Below the pieces are notes generated by a model that saw only the letters and a program-made list of their open reading frames with translations, was not told the origin of the DNA and did not search any database. From assembly GCA_039090855.1 (NCBI GenBank), contig CM077011.1, positions 20,585,001 through 20,649,000 on the forward strand: 64,000 nt of DNA. Reading direction: 5' to 3'. Within the stretch, counting starts at the first letter, position 1. Each line of letters opens with the position of its first letter. Position numbers and translations under genes: made by a program. This DNA comes from Macrothele yani (taxonomy: Eukaryota; Arthropoda; Arachnida; Araneae; Macrothelidae). Positions 10,960-21,990 of this stretch are shown piece by piece.

Positions 10960-12420
10960 GCATGGCAACACTTCATAGGCAAAGAACAATAGAAGGAGAA
11001 AACTGAGAATGAATACGAGGGATCTCCGACCAATCAGAAGGATTGTGTCTAAACAACAGAGAATTACTGCAGTAAATGTGACAGCAGAACTCCATATCCA
11101 CGTGGAAAACCTTGTTTTCACAAGAAAAAACAGTCCACGGAGAACGTCAAAAAGTCAATATCCATGAAAGGAAAACCTTGCAACTGCTAAACCTTTAATC
11201 ACAGAAATCAACATTACAATGTAGAAAAGATGGTGTCGTGGGCATAAAACCTAAACAACTCATGACTGAAAACGGGTTATATGGTCCGATGAGTCGTCAT
11301 TCACATACGTCTTACACAGTAGGTTGGATTTACATATTGAGAGCCCCCAAGGAATCGTAAAATTCGGAATATATGGTTCTAACCGTCAAACACTAGATTC
11401 GGTCTGTGATGTTGTAGACGGCCATATCTTGGTATTTGGCTGGGCCTATCAATACATAGCATGGTTGAGTTACTGCCAGTGTGTACTTGAACATTCTAGG
11501 TGATTGTGTGCATCATATAGTCAAAATGGTGTTTCTAAGTAATCGAGTGTACATTCTAGTTGATCGATCGGGTGTACATTCTAAGTGATCAATCGGGTGT
11601 GCATTCTAGGTGATCGGGTGCATCCTGGGATCAAAATGGTGTTTCTAAGTGATCGGGCATTCATTCTAGGTGATCGAGTGCATCCTATGGTCAAAATAGT
11701 GTTTCTAGATAATCGGTTTACATTCTAGGTGATCGGGTGCATCCTATGGCCAAAATGGTGTTTCTAGGTGATCGGGTGCATCCTATGGCCAAAATGGTGT
11801 TTCTAGGTGATCGGGTGCATCCTATGGCCAAAATGGTGTTTCTAGGTGATCGGGTGCATCCTATGGTCGAAATGGTGTTTCTAGGTGATCGTGTGTACAT
11901 TCTAGGTGGCCGGGTGCACCCTGTGGTCAAAATGGTGTTACTAAGTGATCGGTACATCCTATGGTCAAAATTGCGTTTCTAGGTAATCAAGTGCATCCAA
12001 TGGTCAAAATTGTGTTTCTAGGTGATCGGGTGTACATTCTAGATGATCTGGTGCATTCTATGGTCAAAATGGTGCTTCTCAACAATGATGTCATTTTTCA
12101 AGATGATAATACACCCATGCACACAGCCAGAATAGTTCAGTCTTGGTTTGGGGAGCACCAAAATAAACTTCATCATCTACTCTGGCGAGCTCAATCACCT
12201 GACCTCAATATCATCGAAGCACTGTGGGTAGTTCTGCGGAGCAGAAGGATAAGCATATTCCTTCCTCCAACGTCTCTAAAGCAATGGGATGACGTTATGA
12301 TTGATGAATGGTACAACATTCGACTATAAACTATTCAAAAGCTGTATGAATCTACTTAAAAAGGTTAGAAACTGTATTAATGGCAAATGGTGGTGCAACA
12401 CCTTATCAATAAAAACATAT
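10960..12420 (+). pseudogene. Tc1-like transposase split by a minisatellite
   Basis: N-terminal traces at 11010-11270 carry several stops. The first catalytic Asp is in VIWSDESSFT near 11280-11310. After the 39-bp array the C-terminal half is open at 12082-12329: second Asp in FQDDNTPMHTA, then SPDLNIIEALW with the Glu, a spacing of 36 residues (DD36E type). A short tail with a frameshift continues toward ANGGATPY near 12385. Decayed and non-functional. Confidence 0.8.
11490..12085 (+). repeat. 39-bp minisatellite inside transposase D
   Basis: Unit of the form GGTGATCGGGTGCATCCTAT followed by GGCCAAAATGGTGTTTCTA, about 39 bp. Three to four perfect or near-perfect copies lie at 11733-11890, with more diverged and truncated units (some 19-20 bp with GTACATTCTA) on both sides. 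Because 39 is 13 codons, open frames exist on both strands (13-residue repeats such as GDRVHPMAKMVFL); they are artefacts of period, not evidence for a protein. Confidence 0.92.
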
Positions 12421-12460
12421 CGCCTAGTTACCAGGTGTTCACATTATTTTGTCCAGCCCA

Positions 12461-14365
12461 GTACTTGTGTCGGAATAAATGGAACTCATGTATTACATAT
12501 GCCTTAAGTCTACGATGTGAAATGTACTGAATAAATGCAGTGATTTACCCTCTATATAGAACATGCAGCCACGTATTAAGCAATGGGAATAGTCGTTATG
12601 CATTGACATTTCTGCTATCCATATCGTACAGGGAAATACAAAAGTGTAGCGGATATCTTAGTTTTTATGAGGTAAAGGAGGATACAAATAATGCGAAGTC
12701 ATCAGAAATATGATGAAATATATAATCTAGTAGACAGCAGTTATGCATGTAATAGGAGAAATCCCATTCTATATTGTAGACGAGAAGAATGTGTGGCTTT
12801 AAATATCACTTAATATCTTTCGAATTGAAACGATGACAAAATGATGCATTTAATATACGCTTGAGCTAAAATTCGTATTCACCTATTGTTAAGTCTAAGA
12901 ATAAAATATGCGGTTTTCTGCAGGGATGAATGAGCTTCGATACTGAAATTAAATTACACTTATTCCAAAACGATCAAAACATATCCAGGAAATGGAAATG
13001 ATTTTAGAAAAAAATACTTTACAAAGACCGAAAATAAATGCAAAAATAAGCTGTTCTCGGCAAATGAGTTCTCCATGCCTCTAGTATGGCATTAATGATT
13101 CTTTTTCTTTAAATTTGGTAATAGACTTGACGCGGTAGTCAATTTTACATACCGTTGAATACATTCCTATTCAAACGTATTTAGCTTTTCTTATTCCTTT
13201 TGTAAATCGGGATCTAGAGTACGCAGATGGGTTTAAGAAGAACCGCTCAAAATTTGTCCGGAAAGCCACAGATTTTTCTGCCTAAGGTCTGTTATATGTC
13301 CTATCATAGAATTGCATGGGCTCTTCTATAACAGTACATCCCAAATGACTTCATAATCTTGACATTTCCTTTGCTGTAACTCGACGACTGACTTTTGTAT
13401 ATAAAATCTAGAACACGGTCTTTATAAATCATTTTTTTTTCTGATTGATACCACAAGCTTGGGAGAAAATGCTTCTTTTTCTTTAGAATTTCCCGATTTA
13501 ACTTTGGGAATAATACATCTTTGCTCCGTAACATGATTTCAAAATAATTAAAAGATTTTTTTAGCCGCATTTTTTATTTTAGGTGCATGTGCGTTTCTTT
13601 TTCCTAACTAAATTCACTTTTATCTGTTCCCACGAATTCATTTTTCAATCTTTAAATTTAATAATATCAGAGTTCTTGATTTCTAGCAACCTGAATTACA
13701 TTTTCCGAATTTTTCTTAGACATAGCAATAAGTATCACGTATGTTGTTCACATAATTTGCGTAATTTATCCATTTTCGTATGTTACATTCTACGCAAAAA
13801 ATTAAGAGAATAAGGGTTCGACATCAAGACTTTTACAATGTGTGTAACACATACATATAATGAAAGTGAAATTAAAAAAAAATAACACATAACTGAGAGA
13901 AGAATTGAAAAATTACAGTTATACTGCGCAACGGATAATGAAAATTGATAAAATATTCCCAGATTTCAGATGGCCTCATTTAAGTAGTGTTTTTATACAG
14001 GCAAAACAAAGAAGAAGAGTAAGAGAAAGTTTATTTTGTAACAGGTAAATATAATATATTAATTTATATATACCATTAACTCTGATACATAACAGCAGGC
14101 ACAATTCAAAACATATTCTGCTTTGGATAAGTTATTTGTCAAACATTAACTCTGCACCACTATTTTAAAATGCACGATTTATAAAAATGCCAATTTCTTG
14201 CAGTATATTCTCTTTCAAACATATTTTTCACTTGAAATGTTGTCCTGTTACTAATTCCCTGGGAAGTATTAAAGTTAGATCAAGTCCATAACACCATTGG
14301 TCTTCAGCAAATCGACGACCAAATTTGGTAAATGAAAGAAAGTGACTATGGTTAAATACATGTAC
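12461..14365. other. No gene seen
   Basis: Strongly AT-rich DNA with short frames only (the longest about 88 codons at 13304-13570, minus strand, unrecognised). No inverted or direct repeat stood out. Confidence 0.6.
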
Positions 14366-15540
14366 AACAAGTTGGTAAAATCATGCAATGCATTGATTAT
14401 GATACGCTTTCCAACATACCAGAAATTATTACTCAAGTTATGAGGATAATGGCTGTGGAATAAATCTCGCTCCTGTGACCTGACCTTTGACCCCATTTCG
14501 ATGATATTCAACAGAACCGGTTCAATACACCTCAAGAATAACATACTAAAGTTTTGTCGCAATAGAAGCAGTTTTTCGCAAGTTATGAGAATAATGGCTG
14601 TGGAATAAATCTTGCTTTTGTGCAATGACCTTTGACCCCATTTCGTTGATATTCAACAGAACCGGTTCACTATACCTCCGGCACAATATTATATCGTTTT
14701 GTCGCAATCGAAACATTTTTTGGTAAGTTATGATGCACAAGGGTAATGGAATGGATCCCACTCCAGTGTTCTGACCTTTGACCCCAATTTACCCATTTTC
14801 AATAGGGTTCGTCCCCTGTGGCTCCCTACCACATACTAAAATTTCATCGAAATCGAACCATTTTTACGCAAATTATGACGCATAAGGGCAATGGAACAAA
14901 TCCTGCTCTTATATCCTGCCTGACCTTTGACCCCATTTCGCCCATTTTTAATAGGGTTCGTGCCCAGGTGGTGCCCTACCACATACTAAAATTTCATCGA
15001 AATCGAACATATTTACGCATGTTATGACGCATAAGGGCAATGGAATGGATTCCCCTTTTATGCAATGACCTTTGACCCCATTTCGCCCATTTTCAATAGG
15101 GTTCGTCCCCTGGTGGTCCCCTACCACATACTAAAATTTCATCGAAATCGAACCATTTTTACGTAAGTTGTGACGCATAAAGGCAATGGAATAAATACCG
15201 CTTTTATGCCCTGCCTGACCTTTGACCCCATGCGCCCATTTTCAATAGGGTTCGTGCCCAGTGGTTCCCTACTACATACTAAAATTTCATAGAAATCGAA
15301 CCATATTTACGCAAGTTATGACGCATAAGGGCAATTGAATGGATCCTACTCTTATGGCGTGACCTTTGACCCCACTTCACCAATTTTCAATAGGGTTCGT
15401 CCCCTGGTGGTCCCCTACCACATACTAAAATTTCATCGAAATCGAACCATTTTTACGTGATTTATCGTGCCGACAGACAGACAGACGGACGGAAAAAGCT
15501 GGAGCATATACGCTTCTTCAACCTACGGTTGGAAAGCGTA
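14366..15540 (+). mobile_element. HINE/Helentron-like element A with ~147-bp core repeats
   Basis: A conserved head (AAAATCATGCAATGCATTGA from 14376) is shared with the element at 63.0 kb and partly with that at 33.3 kb. A 13-bp inverted pair bounds the element: TACGCTTTCCAAC at 14403-14415 and GTTGGAAAGCGTA at 15528-15540. Between them lie tandem units whose motif TGACCTTTGACCCC starts at 14481, 14626, 14772, 14921, 15066, 15216 and 15360. The core ends in a GACA/GACG microsatellite (15472-15492) and a short stem-loop CAACC-TAC-GGTTG (15520-15532). Subterminal inverted repeats, core tandem repeats, microsatellite and 3' stem-loop are the published layout of pearl, DINE-1 and HINE elements, non-autonomous rolling-circle transposons. 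No coding capacity. Confidence 0.75.
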
Positions 15541-16737
15541 AAAAATGGGTGACACGTTTAGGCAGAAGCCTCCTCTGTTCACCAGAAAATTTATGCTTGC
15601 AAACAGAGCTGTAGAATCATAAACTAAACTGCTTGCATAAAAATTAGAAAAGTATATAATGTGCATCAACTAACATTTAACTACAGTAAAATGAATATAA
15701 AGTATCAAGGAGATATGAACATATTTCTACCTCTACCCTCAACGGAAGTAAAATTAGCGTAGGTTTGATGAAATACTAGCTAAATGAGAACTCCTTCGTC
15801 TGCAGTGGTGTTGTTTATTCAATGCAGGGTAGTGTGACTGTTACAGCGTTGTTTGTCCTTGCAATATCTCATATCTGAAACTGCCAAGTGCCATCATTCC
15901 CGTTTTCCAACTGAATTTCTCCTACGATCTCCAACCGCGAACATATAAAAATCTTCATCTCTCTCCCGGAGAGCGAAACACCCTCGCCGTAGCAAGGCGA
16001 ATCACCAAATGTACCCCACACCATCTGTCGCGTATCCATACCGGCCAACTGTCTTCAAATTTGACAGGTTCATTCACGTTTTATCAGATGTATGAAGGTG
16101 TGACTGTAAACTAGTCAATTCATGGCTTTTAACACTATGGTGACGGAACGAGGTCAGACTTTCATCTGCCACTTAGGTCGGACCACTCAAAAAGTTGTCG
16201 AAACTAAATACGGGAGCTGATTAATATTATGTAACTTCCTATGAAGTAATAAGGAGGCCTATGCTGGGGTCTCCCAGCGTTCTTACACTCTTCTGATCAG
16301 AGGTTGTATGAAATGGTAACGTTCTGGTGAACGAATTAAAGAGAAAACAACACCTACCTGGAAACATGCCCTCACTGGGATGTACGTGTGGTGAACTGAA
16401 TGGCAGAGGTGACGCTCGTTACTCTAAGGTTCAAGTGTATTTGTAGGAATCTAGCGCAAAATCATTACTCAGTTATTGTGAACCAGACCCTCCACTCACG
16501 ACACATTTCTGTCAGAGTGAAGAAAAAGGTAGTAACAGGCCATGTTGAAGGCCTGCCTCTACTTATTTCATCCCTCAACGCATTGCGCCCTAATACAGCA
16601 TTTGATCCCCTATCTGAGATGTCCAAGACATCAGGTAAGGACTATAGATTTCTTGAACTTGGCAATGGATCCCGTCTTCTGGCGTTTTCAATACGCACAG
16701 AAACCTAATCGCATCGCGTTGCCCGAGGCAGATCATA
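15541..16737. other. No gene seen
   Basis: Mostly unique DNA. A 102-codon frame at 16400-16708 is unrecognised and partly adjoins the SINE tail; I do not support it as a gene. Confidence 0.55.
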
Positions 16738-16982
16738 TTTTTTTTTTTTTGTTGTTGTTTTTGCAATTTTTTGGTTGAAGGTTTAACGACACCGTGAGCA
16801 ATTCAGTGGATTATAAGCAGTCACCCGTCCCTAATTTAGGACCACTGGCTCCAGGGATGGGGGCGAGGGACAGTTCCGCAACACAAACACAGCATCCATG
16901 TCTCACCGGGATTTGAACCCGGACCCATCGCGGACGAATGGACAGTAGCCATCCCTTAGATCACTGCGCTTCCCTGGCTGCC
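16738..16982 (-). mobile_element. tRNA-derived SINE family 1, copy 3
   Basis: Minus-strand copy with B box GGGTTCAAATCCC and a body about 80 percent like copy 2. The A box is damaged (GCGCAGTGATCTAAG). The tail is an A-rich run interrupted by (CAA)n. A weak target duplication ATCAT is visible. Confidence 0.88.
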
Positions 16983-17561
16983 AAATCATGTATCCATATG
17001 GATTTGTTTAGCAGCCCGTTCCCTTTATGTTCACGTATCTGTGAAAACACAACGCCATCTTGTCTGCAGAGTGTGATGACGTTATGAGGCACATATTTAC
17101 TTATACCTAATCGGGTGCCAAATATCACCGGAAATTAGTGATCGATCAGCCTACATAAATATATCGATACTAATAGTGTCTAAAAACTTATTATATAAAT
17201 AAATAACATTGAAATTTCATCCATTACTTTTGTTAGGAACATCTTAGAGATATGGCTGGTGAAATGATACACTTCGGACGTTGTGTTACTCAATAGGCAA
17301 CCGCAAATAAATGTCATTGAAGCACCTAATTGACACTCGCCCAAGAACGGAGGGTCCTGCAGTATCCGGAGAATAATAATAAGTTCATGCTTCGACACTC
17401 TGAAATTTTCTTCGATGGTGTAGACAACGACTAACGGACTAATCTAGAAAGCTGCAGACTAGAAACTTAAATGTTGTTCTATTACAAGACGCTTCAGGGC
17501 CTAGGGTAATTAGTGTATGTTATTGTAAGAGAAAGGTACTAAATTTGGATGCACTGTTGAA
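16983..17561. other. No gene seen
   Basis: AT-rich spacer; a 72-codon minus-strand frame at 17180-17398 is unrecognised. Confidence 0.55.
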
Positions 17562-17733
17562 CAGAAACAATGCTTCATGATTCATATGATGGGAGGAGAT
17601 TTATCGCATCATGATGGGGGTGAGTTATTGGACCATGATGAGTCTAGCAGATCATGATGGGCTGGGGGAATTAGTAGATTATGTTAAGAATGAGGCAGTA
17701 AATCGTGATGGGTTGACTTATTGGATCATTCTG
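17562..17733 (+). repeat. Degenerate short repeats around ATCATGATGGG
   Basis: Variants of TCATGATGGG recur at irregular 25-40 bp spacing and lead into the 49-bp minisatellite. Confidence 0.6.
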
Positions 17734-18328
17734 GGGATCAGTTAAATGGAAGTTAATTTCTTGGATCTCTGACAGTTGTGAGTTGATCAGTTAAATGGAA
17801 GTTAATTTCTTGGATCTCTAACAGATGTGAGTTGATCAGTTAAATGGAAGTTAATTTCTTGGATCTCTGACAGATGTGAGTTGATCAGTTAAATGGAAGT
17901 TAATTTCTTGGATCTCTGACAGATGTGAGTTGATCAGTTAAATGGAAGTTAATTTCTTGGATCTCTGACAGATGTGAGTTGATCAGTTAAATGGAAGTTA
18001 ATTTCTTGGATCTCTAACAGATGTGAGTTGATCAGTTAGATGGAAGTTAATTTCTTGGATCTCTGACAGATGTGAGTTGATCAGTTAAATGGAAGTTAAT
18101 TTCTTGGATCTCTAACAGATGTGAGTTGATCAGTTAAATGGAAGTTAATTTCTTGGATCTCTAACAGATGTGAGTTGATCAGTTAGATGGAAGTTAATTT
18201 CTTGGATCTCTGACAGATGTGAGTTGATCAGTTAAATGGAAGTTAATTTCTTGGATCTCTGACAGATGTGAGTTGATCAGTTAAATGGAAGTTAATTTCT
18301 TGGATCTCTGACAGATGTGAGTTGATCG
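17734..18328 (+). repeat. 49-bp minisatellite, 12 units
   Basis: Units begin GATCAGTTAAATGGAAGTTA and end CTGACAGATGTGAGTT. Period is exactly 49 bp (for example 17782 and 17831). Only two positions vary repeatedly, AAAT/AGAT and CTGAC/CTAAC, and their combinations reappear, which points to block duplication. Near identity means very recent expansion. Confidence 0.97.
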
Positions 18329-19401
18329 ATGTGGGATTACTTCTGCACCCACTTCTTGAATATCGAACCCACTTTATGTCCTGGAGATGTGATGCTCTCC
18401 CCTCTGTCTGTCCGCGTGCCCAGGTACTTTCTGGATGCCTTTGGCGGAATGTTTTTCTCCTCCATCTCGACAGAGGCTGCATAGAGTCATAAACTCTGAC
18501 TTACATATCCAACTACATCTGTGTGTAATTTCTTTTCGGCTAGCATAAATCAAACTCCGTTTCTAAAAGATTTGAGAGACTTGTGGTCATACACATCTCT
18601 TCCTGAAATCCCCAAAAAACATTGTTCACTCACTGTCTGGTGTGGCCAACCTGCAATTTTATTTTCGCTGGACAGGCGTGGGGTTGTCAACGTGGAGGGT
18701 GCTAAACAGAAGTTGAACCGAAAAAGACAATTTGGTTTTCGGGAGCACTGAAACATGATTTTCGTTCACTTAATAAAAGGAACTAAAAATATTAGGATGT
18801 TTCCAATAGGTATTAAATAAGCATGTTAAATATCTGGCAGTACGTTGCTGATTGGTAATGGGTGGTTTGAGGATGGGGGCCTGCAATTTTTGAAGCACTT
18901 TTCTAAGGAAATCCGAACCCATGAAAAGTCAGCAGACAAATAGTTGTGGATGTATGAATCACAAATCCCCGTATGTGATGTAACAGGTAATGCAGCCCAA
19001 AAAACAGAATTATGTGTGTTGCACTTATTAGTTCCGAAATTAATATATTTTGCAAACGGATGTCTTGCTCTTCAAATATTTTTATAACTGCCGGTTGAAT
19101 TTAGGTTATCCATTTTCTTTATAGGCCTATTTTTACCCCACGGCAATCAAAGGCACTTTGGGTTTTAGTAAATATCGCAGCACTTGAATCAGCTTCGTTT
19201 GAAATAGTTATTGCGTTTTAAACATAAGCTTCCGCAAAGCACATGTTCTTTTCAGTGAAAAGCCGTTAAATCTTTTTTTTTTTCAATTCCTACGCAAAGT
19301 TATTTATTTTAGTGCCCTATGAACAGAGATCGATGTGGACAAAGAACATCTCACAGAATAAAATACCTTTAAGAATTTGAGATGGAACGGCCTCGTTTTT
19401 A
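18329..19401. other. No gene seen
   Basis: Holds overlapping 68-76 codon frames near 18521-18756 on both strands with no recognisable motif. Confidence 0.5.
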
Positions 19402-19818
19402 TTAGTGCCATTTCTCTTCGTACAAGTGTCCGAACGCGAAACGGACATGGATAAATTTCTCATCCTCATCCTCTGACGTTCCTAATCCGATCAATTTCTT
19501 CAAAAGTGACAAATAGCCAGACGGTTGATATATCCTTACTGCTTCATCTAAACGAAGAGAAAGGTAATAAAACGCGGGGAACTGAAGAAATTTATCCTGT
19601 GTAGTCGGCTCATTCATCTCAGAACCAGTTAGGCATATTTCGTGATCACATGAGGGGGGAAAAAGTTGAAAAAATAAAGCTGGAGGGTGGAAAGGAATTT
19701 TTCCGGCGCAATCTACCAAGTCTGGGTCCCTATCTGACTTAAAGGGTTGAGGGAGTCTGTGAAATTGCACTTCACGTTTCAGCATTGTATTTGATGGTTC
19801 TGTTAGAGTTTCGCTCAT
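19402..19818 (-). CDS. Unrecognised 138-residue ORF
   Basis: I do not recognise this protein. The frame has its own ATG with an in-frame TAA two codons upstream, so the start is well defined, and it does not coincide with any repeat in the window. Residues 60-80 include a Pro/Phe-rich stretch (PFHPPALFFQLFPP) and the C-terminus is mixed charged and hydrophobic (LGTSEDEDEKFIHVRFAFGHLY). There is no signal peptide or obvious membrane segment. The stop codon overlaps an AATAAA signal (TAATAAAAA at 19397-19405), an unusually compact arrangement. It could be a single-exon or terminal-exon gene, a decayed element protein, or chance. Confidence 0.3.
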   Translation of the reverse strand: MSETLTEPSNTMLKREVQFHRLPQPFKSDRDPDLVDCAGKIPFHPPALFFQLFPPSCDHEICLTGSEMNEPTTQDKFLQFPAFYYLSLRLDEAVRIYQPSGYLSLLKKLIGLGTSEDEDEKFIHVRFAFGHLYEEKWH

Positions 19819-20220
19819 TTCTTAGGCATCCAACGTATTTCCTTGGTGCATCGCTTTGGATTCCATTGCAGACATTAAAGGAAGAGCTGGTTATCGATCA
19901 AGTTCAGAGAAAAAAAGCAGATACGAGGTTCTGCTCTTTTTTTTTCTTTTGCTGCTACAGTAGGATAAATTCATTGTGCCGTATATCAATATGATCAATT
20001 CCAAATGTCCTGCCTCTACCATGAGGTCTGGGGAAATGAAGAAGGGAGCTATTCTGCTAGATGTGAAGTTTCTTTTCGCTTCTGTTGTTTCGAATGTAAA
20101 ACTTGCATTTGTGAATTCTTTTTACTTTTTCACTGTGAAATTATTCTTTGCTGACACATCAGGAGCTGGACGAAGTCATTATACACACATATATCGTGAT
20201 TATCCTTATATAGATACACA
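19819..20220. other. No gene seen
   Basis: Short AT-rich spacer between the 138-residue ORF and the split SINE. Confidence 0.5.
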
Positions 20221-20369
20221 TTTTTGGTTGTTGTTTCTTTTATTGGGGTTCTAACGACCACCGTGAGCAACCCAATTGGCTATAAGCAGTCGTCCGTCCT
20301 TAATTTAGGGCCACTGATTCCAAGGAAGGGAGAGAGCCAGTGCCGTAATACAAACCAACACCCATGCCT
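20221..20369 (-). mobile_element. tRNA-derived SINE family 1, copy 4, 3' part
   Basis: Tail and body of a minus-strand SINE. The tRNA head continues at 20984-21061 after an LTR insertion. The whole SINE is flanked by the duplication TAGATACACATT (about 20210-20221 and after 21061). Confidence 0.93.
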
Positions 20370-20524
20370 TGTAACGTATACTCTGGATTCACTTTCCTTT
20401 TGATTTTACTATCTCTGGTTATTTTATTTTCCTATGTAAATTATCTTCTTACTGAATGAGATGTTATTTCTCCCGCTGAATGAGATCTGGCAATGAGTGT
20501 AAGTCATGACGTGGTGGTAGCCAG

Positions 20525-20532
20525 TATAAATA
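20525..20532 (+). promoter_or_regulatory. LTR TATA box
   Basis: TATAAATA within CCAGTATAAATAGGCGCG, conserved in the second LTR copy at 52204. It would mark the U3 promoter. Confidence 0.7.
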
Positions 20533-20714
20533 GGCGCGTTCAACGATACCAGAGAGAGCATTTTTGTTGATGTGCGTAGGGAGAGCTTTGGTTATATGCG
20601 TAAGGAGAGCTTCGTTTATGTGAGTAGAGCTTCGTTCATGTGCAAGGAGCTACGTTTTATTGAGTAGCTGTGTGTCCGGTGAAGTGTATGTTGGATCATG
20701 TCAAGAGTTTCTCT

Positions 20715-20720
20715 AATAAA
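20715..20720 (+). promoter_or_regulatory. LTR polyadenylation signal
   Basis: AATAAA in CTCTAATAAAAAGTTG, about 190 bp after the TATA box and conserved in the other copy (52416). Confidence 0.6.
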
Positions 20721-20983
20721 AAGTTGTTCTAGTAAGTACGTTTTTCTCAGTTCATAGTTTTGTCAGATCTCTGTTTGGCTGTTAGGTTTATTTCATTAGT
20801 TGTTATTATTAACAACCAGCATTAAGACTTTATTCATCTTAATTACTACTACAGCATTACTAGCAGTTAAAAGCCTGTTCATTATTATTACTACACTACT
20901 ATCAGGAAAGTTTATTCATGTTATAATTAACAAAACAACAACCATTAGAAGAAGCTTAGAAGAAAGTGAATTCATTATAGCCT

Positions 20984-21061
20984 CAACTCGATTCGAACCC
21001 AGACTCATCTAGGACGATTGGTCATTAACGAGCGCTAAGACCACTGCGCCACCGGGATGGC
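20984..21061 (-). mobile_element. tRNA-derived SINE family 1, copy 4, tRNA-like head
   Basis: Resumes the SINE after the solo LTR: B box GGGTTCGAATCGAG and A-box region TGGCGCAGTGGTCTTAG on the minus strand. Confidence 0.9.
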
Positions 21062-21977
21062 TAGATACACATTGACTTAGTTTTGAAATCAAACAGCAAA
21101 TCGCAATTCTAAAAAAAAAAACATAACTTTTTTTAAGTAAAGGAGTTCCATTTTTAACACAGGATGTGCTATATTAATAAATACCGAATTACAATTTTGT
21201 CAGTATCTGGAACCCCGTGAGTCAGTTGCCAGTTTTTCGGAATCATACGGAAAGACATTAATCTGAAGGAAATGTTTTCTAGTGTGCGAAGATAAGACGA
21301 CTCACAGTGTTGGGAAGACAAAAAATTGAAAAACATCTAATCGTATATTCCGAAAAATATGGTATATGTATACATATTTTTCTCTTCAACTATTTATATG
21401 TTTATCACGATATTTGCACTCAGATTAGGCTGTGGATAACCCTGTGGTTCGAAAAGACAAGCCAGCTGCCAATCATGTTTTTATTTTTATTTTATGTTTT
21501 ATTATTATAGAAATTATTTGCTTGTAGCCCCGTTAACGTTACACGTTTTCTAAGGATATGCGTGAAAAGCAAAGGACTACGGCCGTTTGTGAGATGTTCG
21601 AAACGTCATCTAGCGAAGTCTCCCGTAAGTAAAACTTCGTGGCCGTTTTGTGTGGATGAACCAAAACTCCATTGTGAAAATATTCAGCACGGAATAAAAA
21701 AAACAATGCTGTGTGTGCTCTATGATTCTGAAATACGAGGAACAATTGGGTTTAACCTAGTGATTCGGCCGCACGACCTAAGGACATAAGACTGTTATTT
21801 GGCTTTTCTGGGCCATATCGCGGTTCAGAAGTCCTTAAGAAGGTGGTCTCAGTGTAGGGACTCCTCGTCATAGACGAGGATGCATATACGCTTCGTAATT
21901 TATTTTTGTACCGTGATTTGCTTTTGATGTGTAAAGGTATCCTATTCAAAATCTCAATGTTTACATTTTTCTGATAC
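21062..21977. other. No gene seen
   Basis: AT-rich. Frames of 65-75 codons at 21539-21789 occur on both strands and are not recognisable. Confidence 0.5.
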
Positions 21978-21990
21978 AGAAATCACTTTT

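Larger units (their letters stand above)
10654..12460 (+). mobile_element. Tc1-like transposon D containing an expanded minisatellite
   Basis: Terminal inverted repeats: left GACAAAATATTGTGAACACC near 10660-10679, right the complement of GACAAAATAATGTGAACACC near 12433-12452. Outer limits are approximate. It is longer than a normal Tc1 because about 0.6 kb of 39-bp repeat sits inside the gene. Confidence 0.8.
20370..20979 (+). mobile_element. Solo LTR, copy 1, inside a SINE
   Basis: 610-bp sequence beginning TGTAACGTATACTC and ending TTCATTATA, flanked by the 4-bp duplication GCCT (20366-20369 and 20980-20983). A second copy lies at 52050-52586. The start TGTAACGTA and end TTATA also match the miniature element at 31.3 kb. 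It has a TATA box and an AATAAA signal as expected for an LTR promoter and polyadenylation site. A 4-bp duplication suggests a Ty3/Gypsy-type integrase, but no internal domain remains to prove it. Solo LTRs arise when the two LTRs of an element recombine. Confidence 0.88.

Noticed and set aside
17734..18328. CRISPR-like array
   Set aside because: Contiguous tandem units without unique spacers, in a eukaryotic context.
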